A DNA stretch of 6,213 nucleotides, from contig DAOWML010000144.1 in the NCBI GenBank assembly GCA_030643125.1, forward strand, positions 1-6,213, written 5' to 3'. This DNA is from Bacteroidales bacterium. GTDB lineage: Bacteria; Bacteroidota; Bacteroidia; Bacteroidales; UBA12077. The position numbers and the translations under genes were made by a program. Positions 1 through 6,086 of this stretch are shown here, piece after piece. Within the stretch, counting starts at the first letter, position 1. Every line of letters begins with the position of its first letter. The notes under the pieces were generated by a model. The model saw only the letters and a list, made by a program, of their open reading frames with translations. It had not been told where the DNA came from and made no database searches.

Positions 1-1
1 C

Positions 2-259
2 TATGATTACCAGGCTGATATTAAAGTATTTGTCACCAATTATGATTATCAGGCCGACTTGTTGGTTTATAAAGTAAAATACGATTATCAGGCAAAAGAG
101 AATAAAGGTCTATGGTTTTTTACAGAATATGATTATCAAGCCGCTAAAAAAATATTTTTCACCAATTACGATTACCAGGCTGATTTGAAAATATTTTTTG
201 TTGATTACGACTATCAAGCCAGGTGGATAAATTCGGATAAGAAACATTTATTGTATTAA
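2..259 (+). CDS. YDYQA-repeat protein, DUF6150 / 7(1) septoil-knot type (3' end only)
   Basis: The gene enters from the left edge with its start outside the window; 85 residues and a TAA stop are visible. The motif YDYQA occurs six times, at visible residues 1, 14, 27, 43, 56 and 69. The spacing is 13 residues except for one 16-residue unit, which carries the insertion KENKGLWF. Between motifs are alternating hydrophobic strands such as KIFF and LLVY, and the tail ends in KKHLLY. From memory this pattern (YxxQAD units, a GLW[FY]F insertion, a C-terminal W...KKHL[ML]Y) matches the small Bacteroidota family DUF6150, now described as a 7(1) septoil knot; this could not be checked here. Family members are roughly 90-110 residues, so only a short N-terminus is probably missing. 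No signal peptide or enzyme motif is visible and the function is unknown. A TTG at 59 could be read as a start, but the repeat pattern continues in frame to the edge, so it is internal. Confidence 0.75.
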   Translation, partial: YDYQADIKVFVTNYDYQADLLVYKVKYDYQAKENKGLWFFTEYDYQAAKKIFFTNYDYQADLKIFFVDYDYQARWINSDKKHLLY

Positions 260-328
260 ACCGTAAATGCTTTGATATTCATTAACTCATGTTTGATTAA
301 AATATTTAAGAAATTGAAAAAATAATTC

Positions 329-1543
329 ATGTCAATTCAAAAATCCAGAAGTTCAGATAAACAAAATTTAAATCCTGTTAAAGAAGATAAAAATTCTGTG
401 ATAGAATTTAAATCGGAGAATAATGAAATTATTAATTTCTTAAAAAATTCACAAGAAGAAAACACAAAACTTACCGATAAAATTGAGAGCCTTGAAAAAG
501 CTCAGGATATAGTTTTTGAGCAATTCAGAACTCTTGAACTACAAAGAATAGATCTTGAAAAACAGCAAAAGAAATTAGAAAACGAGAGCGATAAATTTCG
601 TAGTCGTACAATTGAATTGTTTGGCAGAATGGTTGATTTAAAAAAAGCTAAAAAAACAATTAGTCAGCAAAACAAAAAACTAAAAACACAACAGCAAGAA
701 ATTAAAAGCCACCAGTTATTATTAGAAAAATCAAATCATAAATTCAGAAAAAGGACAATTGAGCTTTTTGGTAAAATGATTGACCTTAAAAAAGCTAAAA
801 AAACTATTAGTCAACAAAAAGAAGAACTTGAGAATCATCGTGAACAGTTAAAAGCTTTAAATGTGAGCAAGGATAAATTCTTTTCAATAATCGCACACGA
901 CCTGCGTAATCCGATTGCAGGATTTTTAAATCTCACGGAAGTATTAACAAATAATTTTGATGTTTTTTCGGAGAAAGAAAGTAAGGAATTTATTGGAGCA
1001 ATGAACCAGGCATCAAAACAATTATATAATTTGTTAGAAAACCTGTTACAGTGGTCAAGGTCACAAACGGGCAACATTACTTATGAACCAAAATTTGTAT
1101 ATGTCAGGAAAATGATTGATAATACTATTGATACATTGATGATTAATATCGAAAATAAAAGCATAAAAATTAATATAAATGTTAACGAAAAAACCCTCGT
1201 ATTTGTCGACGAAAATATGATAACAACAGTAATTCGAAACCTCATAAGCAATGCTATAAAATTTACACATCCGAAAGGTTTAATATCTATTAGATGTGTT
1301 AAAAAAGATGAACAAGTTGAATTATCTGTAATTGATAATGGTGTAGGAATTAAAAAAGAAGATCAGGAGAAACTATTCAGGATTGATCAGCATTTAACTA
1401 CACAAGGCACTTCAGAAGAGAGAGGAACCGGATTAGGCCTTATTTTATGTAAGGAATTCGTTGAAAGAAACGGGGGTAAAATTTGGGTCGAGAGTGAACT
1501 TAATAAAGGTTCTTCCTTTAAACTTACTTTAAGAACAGCTTAA
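329..1543 (+). CDS. Soluble orphan sensor histidine kinase with duplicated coiled-coil N-terminus
   Basis: This 404-residue protein autophosphorylates on a histidine using ATP and would pass the phosphate to a response regulator. Residues 1-40 are polar and probably disordered. Residues about 41-180 are a long charged coiled coil. HisKA follows, with H190 in FFSIIAHDLRNPI. The HATPase_c domain has an N-box (N304, N308 in RNLISNAIKF), a G1 box (D336, DNGVGI) and a G2 box (G366-G370, GTGLGL), so the catalytic core looks intact. There is no membrane segment, PAS, GAF or receiver domain, so it is cytoplasmic and must sense through the coiled coil or a bound partner. Within the coil a 26-residue block is repeated (see the separate repeat entry). 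The ATG at 329 is the first in-frame start, preceded by an A-rich stretch and no clear Shine-Dalgarno, as is usual in Bacteroidota. No regulator gene is adjacent, and the stop overlaps that of the convergent rlmB. Confidence 0.93.
   Translation: MSIQKSRSSDKQNLNPVKEDKNSVIEFKSENNEIINFLKNSQEENTKLTDKIESLEKAQDIVFEQFRTLELQRIDLEKQQKKLENESDKFRSRTIELFGRMVDLKKAKKTISQQNKKLKTQQQEIKSHQLLLEKSNHKFRKRTIELFGKMIDLKKAKKTISQQKEELENHREQLKALNVSKDKFFSIIAHDLRNPIAGFLNLTEVLTNNFDVFSEKESKEFIGAMNQASKQLYNLLENLLQWSRSQTGNITYEPKFVYVRKMIDNTIDTLMINIENKSIKININVNEKTLVFVDENMITTVIRNLISNAIKFTHPKGLISIRCVKKDEQVELSVIDNGVGIKKEDQEKLFRIDQHLTTQGTSEERGTGLGLILCKEFVERNGGKIWVESELNKGSSFKLTLRTA
593..817 (+). repeat. Two-copy in-gene repeat encoding a 26-residue coiled-coil block
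   Basis: Copy 1 is 593-670 (kinase residues 89-114) and copy 2 is 740-817 (residues 138-163). Both contain RTIELFG and DLKKAKKTISQQ. They differ at 3 of 26 residues, all conservative or polar (S/K, R/K, V/I), and by my count at 18 of 78 bases. About 14 of those base changes are silent. The copies are 147 bp apart, which is 49 residues or exactly seven heptads, so they keep the same register in a continuous coiled coil. The segment between them is only loosely similar. Confidence 0.9.
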
Positions 1544-2280
1544 TTCAACCTTTGCTTAACAGCCTCGTACATCAATATAGAAGCTGCAACAGAAACATTC
1601 AACGATTCAATTTCGCCTAAGATCGGGATTTTTACCATTTGGTCGGCTACTCTTAAATATTCCATATTAACTCCCCTATCTTCGGCTCCTAATAAAATTG
1701 CGGTTGGTATTGAGAAATCTACTTTATAATAAAAGTCTTTTGCTTTTTCGGTAGCTGCCACAAGCTGAATTCCACTTTGCTGCAAATACTTTATTGTTTC
1801 TGGTAAGTTTTTTACCCTGCAAACAGGGATTTTGAGTAAAGCACCCGCCGATGTTTTTACTGCATCGCCTGAAATTTGCGCAGATCCTTTTTCGGGAATA
1901 ATAATTGCATCGACATTGGCACATTCGGCAGTTCGGGTAATTGCTCCAAAATTTCGAACATCCGTAACTTTATCAAGGATTACAATGAGTGGAGTTTTGC
2001 CGGCTTCAAATATAAAAGGTAAAATATTTTCGATATTCTGAAATTCAATAGGTGAAATAAAAGCAAGAACGCCCTGGTGATTTTTCATGGTCACCCTGTT
2101 AATTCTTTCATTGGGCACATACTGAAATGGTATTTGCAAATCTTTAGCCAGCTTAATTAATTCAAAGAAAAGCTCTCCTTTTAAGCCAGCCTTTATCATT
2201 AGCTTATCAATCTGCCTACCTGCTTTAATCGCTTCAATAACAGCTCTTATGCCAAAAATAAAATCTTTATCTTGTTTCAT
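1540..2280 (-). CDS. rlmB: 23S rRNA (guanosine-2'-O-)-methyltransferase, RlmB/TrmH (SPOUT) family
   Basis: The protein uses S-adenosylmethionine to methylate a ribose 2'-OH in RNA; RlmB acts on G2251 of 23S rRNA in the peptidyl-transferase P-loop. It has 246 residues, the normal RlmB length. Residues 1-80 form the L30e-like substrate-binding domain, opening with FGIRAVIEAI as in RlmB. The SpoU methylase domain follows with its three knot motifs: motif 1 at about 103-118 with N110 and R116 (VRNFGAITRTA), motif 2 at 196-204 with E200 (LLGAEDRGV), and motif 3 at 218-235 with S226 and N228 (IPILGEIESLNVSVAAS). These match the catalytic and cofactor-binding residues known in TrmH. The start lies 6 nt after the stop of the upstream lipoprotein gene, indicating co-transcription and possibly translational coupling. 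Members of this family can have other RNA targets, so the exact site is inferred from the overall match. Confidence 0.93.
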   Translation of the reverse strand: MKQDKDFIFGIRAVIEAIKAGRQIDKLMIKAGLKGELFFELIKLAKDLQIPFQYVPNERINRVTMKNHQGVLAFISPIEFQNIENILPFIFEAGKTPLIVILDKVTDVRNFGAITRTAECANVDAIIIPEKGSAQISGDAVKTSAGALLKIPVCRVKNLPETIKYLQQSGIQLVAATEKAKDFYYKVDFSIPTAILLGAEDRGVNMEYLRVADQMVKIPILGEIESLNVSVAASILMYEAVKQRLN

Positions 2281-2286
2281 TTTATA

Positions 2287-3582
2287 TCAGTTTTGAAAAT
2301 AAAATATTTCTCCATTATTCCACATTTTTATAGCCTCGTCCCAACCTGTAGTTTTTAATTTATCGCGATCTAATAAATAGTGATTTAAATTAAACGGATT
2401 TTCAATATATTTAAATTTAAATGTTATTCCTGTACCAATTCCTGTAGGGTTATAAATCCATCTTTCTTCTTTGCCCGATTTAAATAAATAATCGGGTAAT
2501 CCATAAATAATATAAATCATTCCGCGATCTGTCTGCCAACCTTCTTTAAATGATGTAAAATACATATTTGCAAACATAACCCTGTTATAATATGCTTTTA
2601 AAAGTTCTCTGGATTTATCAATATTGTTCGCTTTATTGAGCCAAAAATTATCGACTGCTAATTTTGTAAGCTTCCCGATAGAATCTGAATCGGAGATTGA
2701 ATCGATCGAACCCAAATATATAATTGGTTTTGCAAGATCATCGGGTGTTCGAACAATAGGAAATCCATCACCAAAATTATATAAGGCAAAACCCTCAGTC
2801 TTTCCTGTAGATAATTTAAACGATTTTGTAAGTTCGGTAAAATAATAAACTCCTTCTTCTTGGAAATTTATATAATTGATTGAATCGAGATAACAAACCC
2901 AATTTGTATCGGCGACTTCAAAATTTTCTTTAATGGTATCATTAATATCTGGTGATTGCGGAGTTTCAAAGTTATTTGAGAAGAAAAATACATTCAAAGA
3001 ATCTAAACTCTTTTTATAGTGCTTTATTCCGAATTGTTTTTTCTCATTTATAAATGAATTAATAATTAACTCTTTATTACTTTTATTATAAACAATAAAA
3101 TCCTGAGGATTAATATCATTTGTTCTGTCAATTTTTCTAAATGAATATTGATTACTTTTCCTGTTTAAATCTGTTGTAATAATCTCTAAAAAGTAGTTGT
3201 TCTTAACAAATGCATTAATTGGAATCTCCAAAGTGTGATACAAAACATCAGGGTTCTTTTCAAATTTAAATGTAGTGGTTAAACTGTCAACCAGTTTTTG
3301 TTTATTGTTTAAATCGTATAAATTGTAAATTATCTTAACTCTAGCTAAAAGTTTTTTTTCAGTATTAGCCTGGTTAAATAACAATTCTTTAGTGTAAACT
3401 CTCTCTACAATAATGGAACTGGTATCTGAAGTATTATAAACTTTTATTTCGGGATGAATTGAAGAGCTGGCCGGGTCATATATGCGGTCTAAGTTTCTTG
3501 GCACAGTTGTTTTTTTTGAAACATTGCATGAAATAATAAAAATAGAAAGTAAAAGTAACAGGTATTTAAGTTGATTTTTCAT
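2287..3582 (-). CDS. GWxTD domain-containing lipoprotein of unknown function
   Basis: The protein has 431 residues. Residues 1-19 are a lipoprotein signal: basic KNQLK, a run of leucines and isoleucines, and the lipobox IISC with C19 as the lipidated cysteine. The following NVSKK is basic, not the acidic patch linked to surface export, so I infer that it faces the periplasm. The middle region (about 45-260) is rich in beta strands and has no recognisable enzyme motif. The C-terminal third carries the family signature: VRTPDDLAKPIIYL, then DNFWL (311-315), YYNRVMFANMYF, GWQTD at 348-352 leading into RGMIYIIYGLP, and ERWIYNP. This domain is characteristic of Bacteroidota and its function is not established. 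The gene starts 9 nt after a possible micro-ORF and ends 6 nt before rlmB, so it is probably the main gene of that operon. Confidence 0.92.
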   Translation of the reverse strand: MKNQLKYLLLLLSIFIISCNVSKKTTVPRNLDRIYDPASSSIHPEIKVYNTSDTSSIIVERVYTKELLFNQANTEKKLLARVKIIYNLYDLNNKQKLVDSLTTTFKFEKNPDVLYHTLEIPINAFVKNNYFLEIITTDLNRKSNQYSFRKIDRTNDINPQDFIVYNKSNKELIINSFINEKKQFGIKHYKKSLDSLNVFFFSNNFETPQSPDINDTIKENFEVADTNWVCYLDSINYINFQEEGVYYFTELTKSFKLSTGKTEGFALYNFGDGFPIVRTPDDLAKPIIYLGSIDSISDSDSIGKLTKLAVDNFWLNKANNIDKSRELLKAYYNRVMFANMYFTSFKEGWQTDRGMIYIIYGLPDYLFKSGKEERWIYNPTGIGTGITFKFKYIENPFNLNHYLLDRDKLKTTGWDEAIKMWNNGEIFYFQN

Positions 3583-3591
3583 GCAATTCGG

Positions 3592-3675
3592 TTAAGATTC
3601 TGAATCATTTTTATCAATCAATTTCTCAACCTCAATTTTCAATAGCGGTAAGTATTTGTTTATTTTATGCTTCAT
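3592..3675 (-). CDS. Possible 27-residue micro-ORF or remnant between nucleotidyltransferase and GWxTD genes
   Basis: An ATG at 3675-3673 opens a 27-residue frame starting MKHKINKYLPLLK and ending DKNDSES before a TAA at 3594-3592. It overlaps the end of the nucleotidyltransferase gene by 11 nt in another frame and stops 9 nt before the GWxTD start, filling the gap almost exactly. The peptide is charged and could form one amphipathic helix. An overlapping start directly after an MNT gene is where a HEPN/DUF86 partner normally begins, so this may be the decayed 5' end of such a gene. It could equally be a chance frame that aids translational coupling. It resembles no family I can name. Confidence 0.3.
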   Translation of the reverse strand: MKHKINKYLPLLKIEVEKLIDKNDSES

Positions 3676-3973
3676 AAATCTTAATCTTAGATTTTTCAAC
3701 TGCTTCCTTAAAATAAGGATTCTTGATTGACTTTTCGACAACTAAATCTATCTGTCTTTTAAGTAGTTTATTTAAAGATTCTTCTAAATCAAAAAAATTA
3801 TCCGCAAAATCTAATAATGGAAGGTTGTCTTTGAAAGATATCAATAGGTCAATATCACTATTTTCATTAAATTCTTCTGAACTGGCAGAACCAAATAAAA
3901 ATAATGATTTCACCATGTGGTTTTTACATAAAATATTAATTTCATTTAATCTATTTTCAATAATTTTATTCAT
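3665..3973 (-). CDS. MNT-type minimal nucleotidyltransferase (possible orphan antitoxin)
   Basis: The protein has 102 residues, the usual size of single-domain MNT proteins of the DNA polymerase beta superfamily. The signature is LFLFGSASSEEF followed by NSDIDLLISF: G28-S29 with the two metal-binding aspartates D40 and D42. A third aspartate lies in RQIDLVV at D76, so the catalytic triad looks complete. In HEPN/MNT toxin-antitoxin modules such a protein transfers nucleotides (AMP) onto the HEPN toxin and neutralises it; that role is inferred here. The usual partner, a DUF86/HEPN gene overlapping or next to it, is absent: upstream is the ABC-F gene, 59 nt away, and downstream only a 27-residue frame. 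The start at 3973 is preferred because the ATG a few bases upstream runs into a stop after four codons. Confidence 0.85.
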   Translation of the reverse strand: MNKIIENRLNEINILCKNHMVKSLFLFGSASSEEFNENSDIDLLISFKDNLPLLDFADNFFDLEESLNKLLKRQIDLVVEKSIKNPYFKEAVEKSKIKIYEA

Positions 3974-4023
3974 GGTTCATATTTAAAAATTCAGTTGCTT
4001 TTACTTTTCAATTAACATGAATG

Positions 4024-4031
4024 TAAAGATA
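4024..4031 (-). promoter_or_regulatory. Candidate Bacteroidota -7 element before the nucleotidyltransferase gene
   Basis: On the - strand this reads TATCTTTA, matching TAnnTTTG at all but the last base. It sits in the 59-nt gap between the ABC-F stop and the nucleotidyltransferase start, about 50 nt upstream of the ATG. I find no convincing TTTG at the -33 distance. If it is real, the downstream genes could be transcribed separately from the ABC-F gene. Confidence 0.28.
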
Positions 4032-4032
4032 A

Positions 4033-5973
4033 TCAATTTCTTTGTTGTTTCAGGTCTTCTAAAGATTCATGTATATTTTCCCAGATTTTCATTTCAGATT
4101 CCAGTTGTTTTTTAAGCTCATCGTATTTTGAAAACAAAGTAGGATTATTATTCATTTTTTCAGGATCAGATAAAACTTCGCTTATCTGTTCCATCTCTGT
4201 TTCAATATTCTCGATTTTTGATTCACTATCTTTTACTTTATTTTCTACCTTCCTGATTTGCTTTTCCAGTTCCTTCCGTTCAAGATATGATTGTTTATTT
4301 CCCGAAATCTTATTTCCTTTGGATTTAGAAGTTTGTTTTTCTTTCCTCTCCAGTTCTTTAAGATTCTCCAGCTTCCTCTTTCTTAAAAAATCATATATTC
4401 CACCAATATGTTCCCGAATTTTTTTATCTCTGAATTCGTACGTTTTTTCAACAAGATCATCAAGGAATTCCCTGTCGTGCGAAACAATTATTAAAGTCCC
4501 CTCAAAATCTTTTAAAGCCTTTTTAAGAATATCCTTTGATCGCATATCCAGATGATTTGTTGGCTCATCGAGAACAAGCAAATTGTACGGTTTTAGCAGC
4601 AGTTTTGTCATTGCCAATCGTGACCGTTCGCCCCCCGATAAAACTTTAACTTTTTTGTCAATGTCTTCGCCTCCAAAAAGGAATGCTCCCAGGATGTCCC
4701 TTATTTTAGTCCTCACATCGCCAACAGCAATATCATCAATGGTTTGAAAAACAGTTTTATTTTCTTCTAATAATTCATCTTGATTTTGAGCAAAATACCC
4801 AATTGCAACATTATGGCCTATTTTCAATTCCCCTTTATAGTCAAGATCACCAACAATTATTCTGGAGAGAGTTGTTTTTCCTTCGCCATTTCTGCCCACA
4901 AATGCTATTTTTTCGCCACGTGTAATTGTTAACTCAATATCTTTAAATACCAAAAGATCATCATATTTTTTAGACATATCTTTTGTTCGAACTACCAGAT
5001 CACCTGAACGCGGAGCAGGTGGAAACTTTATATTTATAGCTGCAGTATCTTGTTCATCAACCTCAATACGATTAATTTTTTCGAGTTGTTTAATTCGCGA
5101 TTGAACCTGAACCGCTTTTGTAGCTTTGTATCTAAATCTTTCAATAAATTCCTCAGTTTCTTCAATTAATTTTCGTTGATTTCGATAAGCCGCTAATTGT
5201 TGCTCCCTTCTTTCCTTTCGTAAAATCTCGTATTTAGAATACGGAACATTATAATCGTAAATCTTACCAAGCGAAATTTCAGCTGTTCTCCTGGTAATAT
5301 TATCAAGAAATGCTCTATCGTGCGAAATAAGAACAACAGCTCCTGGATAAGCTATCAAGAAATCTTCAAACCATTGAATAGCTTCAATATCAAGGTGATT
5401 TGTAGGCTCATCAAGTAATAATACCTTTGGTTTTTGTAATAAGATTTTTGCTAATTCAATCCGCATACGCCAACCACCACTAAATTCTACAGTTTGACGA
5501 TTAAAATCGGTAGTTTTAAATCCCAAACCTAATAATGTTTGTTCAATACTGGCCTCAATTGCTCCACCACCAAGTAGTTGATATCTATCACTCGCTTCTG
5601 ATAAATCATGAATTAGTTTTGAATACTCCGGTGATTCGTAATCTGTTCGATCTGCAAGCTTTATATTGATTTTCCTAATTTTTTCATCGAGTTGTAAAAT
5701 ATCGGAAAAGGCTTCACGTGATTCTTCAAAAACAGTCCGACTATCTTTACATACCATATTTTGTGGAAGGTATCCCAAACTAATATCGGAAGGAACAGTA
5801 ACAGTACCTTTTGTTGGAGCTTGAATTCCCATAAATACTTTTAGCAAAGTAGATTTACCTGCTCCATTTTTCCCAACCAATCCAATTCGATCTTTTTGGT
5901 TAATTAAAAAAGAAACATCATTAAATAATTGGAAACCTCCAAACTCAACTGTTAACTGATCAACAGAAATCAT
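4033..5973 (-). CDS. ABC-F family ATPase with two ATP-binding cassettes (translation factor type)
   Basis: This soluble protein (646 residues from the chosen start) has two ABC cassettes and no membrane domain. ABC-F proteins bind the ribosomal E site and help resolve stalled translation. Cassette 1 has Walker A GKNGAGKST (34-42), signature FSGGW (from 164), Walker B with E189 (LLLDEPTNHLD) and SHDR (about 217-220). A basic helical linker follows at about 235-315. Cassette 2 has Walker A GRNGEGKTT (360-368), LSGGE (from 445), Walker B with E470 and SHDR (about 498-501). Residues about 528-646 are a lysine/glutamate-rich coiled-coil tail, as in Uup/YdiF-like members. All ATPase residues are present. 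The ATG at 5973 is chosen because MISVDQLTVEFGG is the usual family N-terminus; an upstream in-frame TTG at 5994 overlaps the predicted promoter. A resistance role is possible in this family, but nothing here suggests it. Confidence 0.93.
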   Translation of the reverse strand: MISVDQLTVEFGGFQLFNDVSFLINQKDRIGLVGKNGAGKSTLLKVFMGIQAPTKGTVTVPSDISLGYLPQNMVCKDSRTVFEESREAFSDILQLDEKIRKINIKLADRTDYESPEYSKLIHDLSEASDRYQLLGGGAIEASIEQTLLGLGFKTTDFNRQTVEFSGGWRMRIELAKILLQKPKVLLLDEPTNHLDIEAIQWFEDFLIAYPGAVVLISHDRAFLDNITRRTAEISLGKIYDYNVPYSKYEILRKERREQQLAAYRNQRKLIEETEEFIERFRYKATKAVQVQSRIKQLEKINRIEVDEQDTAAINIKFPPAPRSGDLVVRTKDMSKKYDDLLVFKDIELTITRGEKIAFVGRNGEGKTTLSRIIVGDLDYKGELKIGHNVAIGYFAQNQDELLEENKTVFQTIDDIAVGDVRTKIRDILGAFLFGGEDIDKKVKVLSGGERSRLAMTKLLLKPYNLLVLDEPTNHLDMRSKDILKKALKDFEGTLIIVSHDREFLDDLVEKTYEFRDKKIREHIGGIYDFLRKRKLENLKELERKEKQTSKSKGNKISGNKQSYLERKELEKQIRKVENKVKDSESKIENIETEMEQISEVLSDPEKMNNNPTLFSKYDELKKQLESEMKIWENIHESLEDLKQQRN

Positions 5974-5991
5974 ATTAATAAATAATTTCCG

Positions 5992-5999
5992 CAAAGATA
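5992..5999 (-). promoter_or_regulatory. Bacteroidota -7 promoter element for the ABC-F gene
   Basis: On the - strand this reads TATCTTTG followed by C, a full match to the Bacteroidota -7 consensus TAnnTTTG. Transcription would begin at about 5985, leaving a leader of only about a dozen bases before the ATG at 5973. A -33 TTTG at the usual 19-21 nt spacing is not seen; the nearest TTTG is only 10 nt upstream. The element also argues against the in-frame TTG at 5994, which lies inside it. Confidence 0.5.
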
Positions 6000-6086
6000 G
6001 AATAATCTACAAAATATTAGGATTAGGCCCTTTACCTTTTTCATCAAAAGAATTATTTACAAGAATTACCTATTATGAAATAAAAA

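Noticed and set aside
59..61. TTG as start codon of a 66-residue YDYQA protein
   Set aside because: The same frame continues to the left edge with two further YDYQA units, so the true start is outside the window.
271..295. TTTG (271-274) and CATGTTTG (288-295) as a promoter for the kinase
   Set aside because: The second motif misses the first T of TAnnTTTG, and the spacing of 13 nt is too short for the Bacteroidota -33/-7 arrangement.
260..328. Terminator between the YDYQA gene and the kinase
   Set aside because: The stretch has only short A/T palindromes such as TTAAAATATTTAA and no G+C-bearing stem followed by a T-run.
640..656. A7-GCT-A7 runs in the kinase as a programmed frameshift or slippage switch
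   Set aside because: The runs encode conserved lysines in the repeated coiled-coil block, and the alternative frames offer no sensible product. A-runs are common in such A+T-rich DNA.
1832..2041. Open frame on the + strand inside rlmB, and similar antisense frames at 835-1077, 2624-2845, 3723-3986 and 4319-4555
   Set aside because: All lie fully or almost fully antisense to well-supported genes, show no family motifs, and look like compositional shadows.
4033..5973. Antibiotic-resistance ABC-F or a membrane ABC transporter
   Set aside because: There are no membrane segments or permease neighbours. No resistance subfamily feature or regulatory leader is visible, and the gene sits among ordinary chromosomal genes.
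5974..5994. In-frame TTG at 5994 extending the ABC-F protein by seven residues
   Set aside because: The family usually begins at MISV, the extension is not typical, and the TTG falls inside the predicted -7 promoter element.
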